This document shows positions 63,670 through 64,000 of a stretch of 64,000 nt of DNA, in pieces (positions within the stretch are counted from its first letter, which is position 1; every line of letters starts with the position of its first letter). The translations under genes and the position numbers were made by a program. This DNA is from Pseudomonadota bacterium. GTDB lineage: Bacteria; Pseudomonadota; Alphaproteobacteria; Rhizobiales; Phreatobacteraceae. The DNA is taken from the NCBI GenBank assembly GCA_020161695.1, contig JAIUOO010000001.1, positions 124,001 to 188,000 of the forward strand, given 5' to 3'. Under the pieces are notes generated by a model that was not told the origin of the DNA, ran no database searches, and saw only the letters and a program-made list of their open reading frames with translations.

Positions 63670-64000
63670 TCAGTCGCCGTCGATCAGCCGGATACGCCCC
63701 ACCGTCAGGCAACCACCCTGCCTGACGGCGACGACCTCCTTGAGGAACAGGGTGTTGTGCAGGATGCCGGAGGGGCCGAACCGGCAGGTAGCACCCGAAC
63801 AGGCCATCCCGTCCAGCACGTGGCGGCCGCGCGGGCCCTGTGGTCCTGCGGCCCGGTCAAGGCGCGCGACGAGACTGCGCAGGCGGATGGTCGCGCGCTC
63901 GTGCCTGCCGTTCAAGGAATGCTCGATGACGAGGCTCACCGGGCGGTCCGGCAGACGGGCGGCAAGGCCCGCCATGGATCGGGCGGTGAAGGCAGCGGCA
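63670..64000 (-). CDS. Unknown protein, C-terminal part (truncated by window edge)
   Basis: Minus-strand frame open to the right edge; an ATG lies at 63975, but codons before it (…AAFTARS) are also open, so the gene probably starts outside. The visible 110 residues show a basic, arginine-rich middle, 'DGMACSGATCRFGPSGILHN' with two cysteines, and a strand-like end ('GGCLTVGRIRLIDGD'). No family recognised. It is convergent with the M20 peptidase, 6 bp from its stop. Confidence 0.5.
   Translation of the reverse strand, partial: AAAFTARSMAGLAARLPDRPVSLVIEHSLNGRHERATIRLRSLVARLDRAAGPQGPRGRHVLDGMACSGATCRFGPSGILHNTLFLKEVVAVRQGGCLTVGRIRLIDGD

Overview
The window looks like a chromosomal segment of a high-GC alphaproteobacterium, most likely a member of the Hyphomicrobiales (Rhizobiales). 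Pointers are the dense GC-rich coding with ATGA gene overlaps, a DUF2865 secreted protein, a PleC/DivJ-type histidine kinase, CtrA-like boxes, two TakP-like TRAP binding proteins, two Bug-type tricarboxylate binding proteins and an alphaproteobacterial class A RNase P RNA. I see no phage, plasmid, IS transposase or CRISPR array. The genus cannot be fixed from this sequence; a Bosea/Phreatobacter-like lineage is a guess.

Layout. 1-2.6 kb: end of cysS, a GFA-fold enzyme and citramalate synthase, coupled by ATGA overlaps. 2.6-8.7 kb: a ParDE pair, a LOG-family hydrolase, an Atm1-type ABC exporter with a small membrane partner, and an FAD aromatic monooxygenase with its DUF2783 companion. 8.8-16.1 kb: membrane and DUF2865 proteins, a DapA-like lyase with a Bug protein, then an RpiR regulator, a class III aminotransferase and an amino-acid-binding protein in one operon behind a clear RpiR-type palindrome. 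16.2 kb: tRNA-Val(CAC). 17-25.7 kb: a stand-alone HerA-like ATPase, an orphan RHH protein, a soluble chemoreceptor fused to PilZ, gph, gabD, a GT39 glycosyltransferase and a LysE exporter. 25.8-35.3 kb: a monooxygenase, a second Bug protein, DUF971, moaA, an SolA-like oxidase, a DMT transporter, a patatin lipoprotein and a hydrolase. 35.3-43 kb: two tandem TakP-like proteins, a beta-hydroxyacid dehydrogenase, a caspase-fold protein without its catalytic dyad, a uracil-DNA glycosylase-fold protein and a GST. 43-50.5 kb is signalling: a membrane LytTR regulator, a PleC/DivJ-like kinase, a thermonuclease, an ammonium transporter fused to a degenerate kinase, and an HlyD pair. 50.7-64 kb: malonyl-CoA synthetase, a GIY-YIG gene bracketed by 47-bp inverted repeats, pcaB, rnpB, a split DsbD-like pair, lemA/htpX, an Acg-type nitroreductase with MarR regulator, a DMT transporter, a lytic transglycosylase and an M20 peptidase.

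The most unusual items are (1) the 402-bp GIY-YIG element at 52276-52677, whose inverted repeats each carry a small hairpin with a compensatory base-pair change; (2) the Amt-kinase fusion at 46361-48553, which keeps pore histidines but has lost the kinase H-box histidine and N-box asparagine; (3) the pseudo-caspase at 38938-40968; and (4) the cytosolic MCP-PilZ fusion at 19264-21024. CtrA-like boxes lie in front of (2) and (4). All family assignments are from reading motifs; no database search was run.
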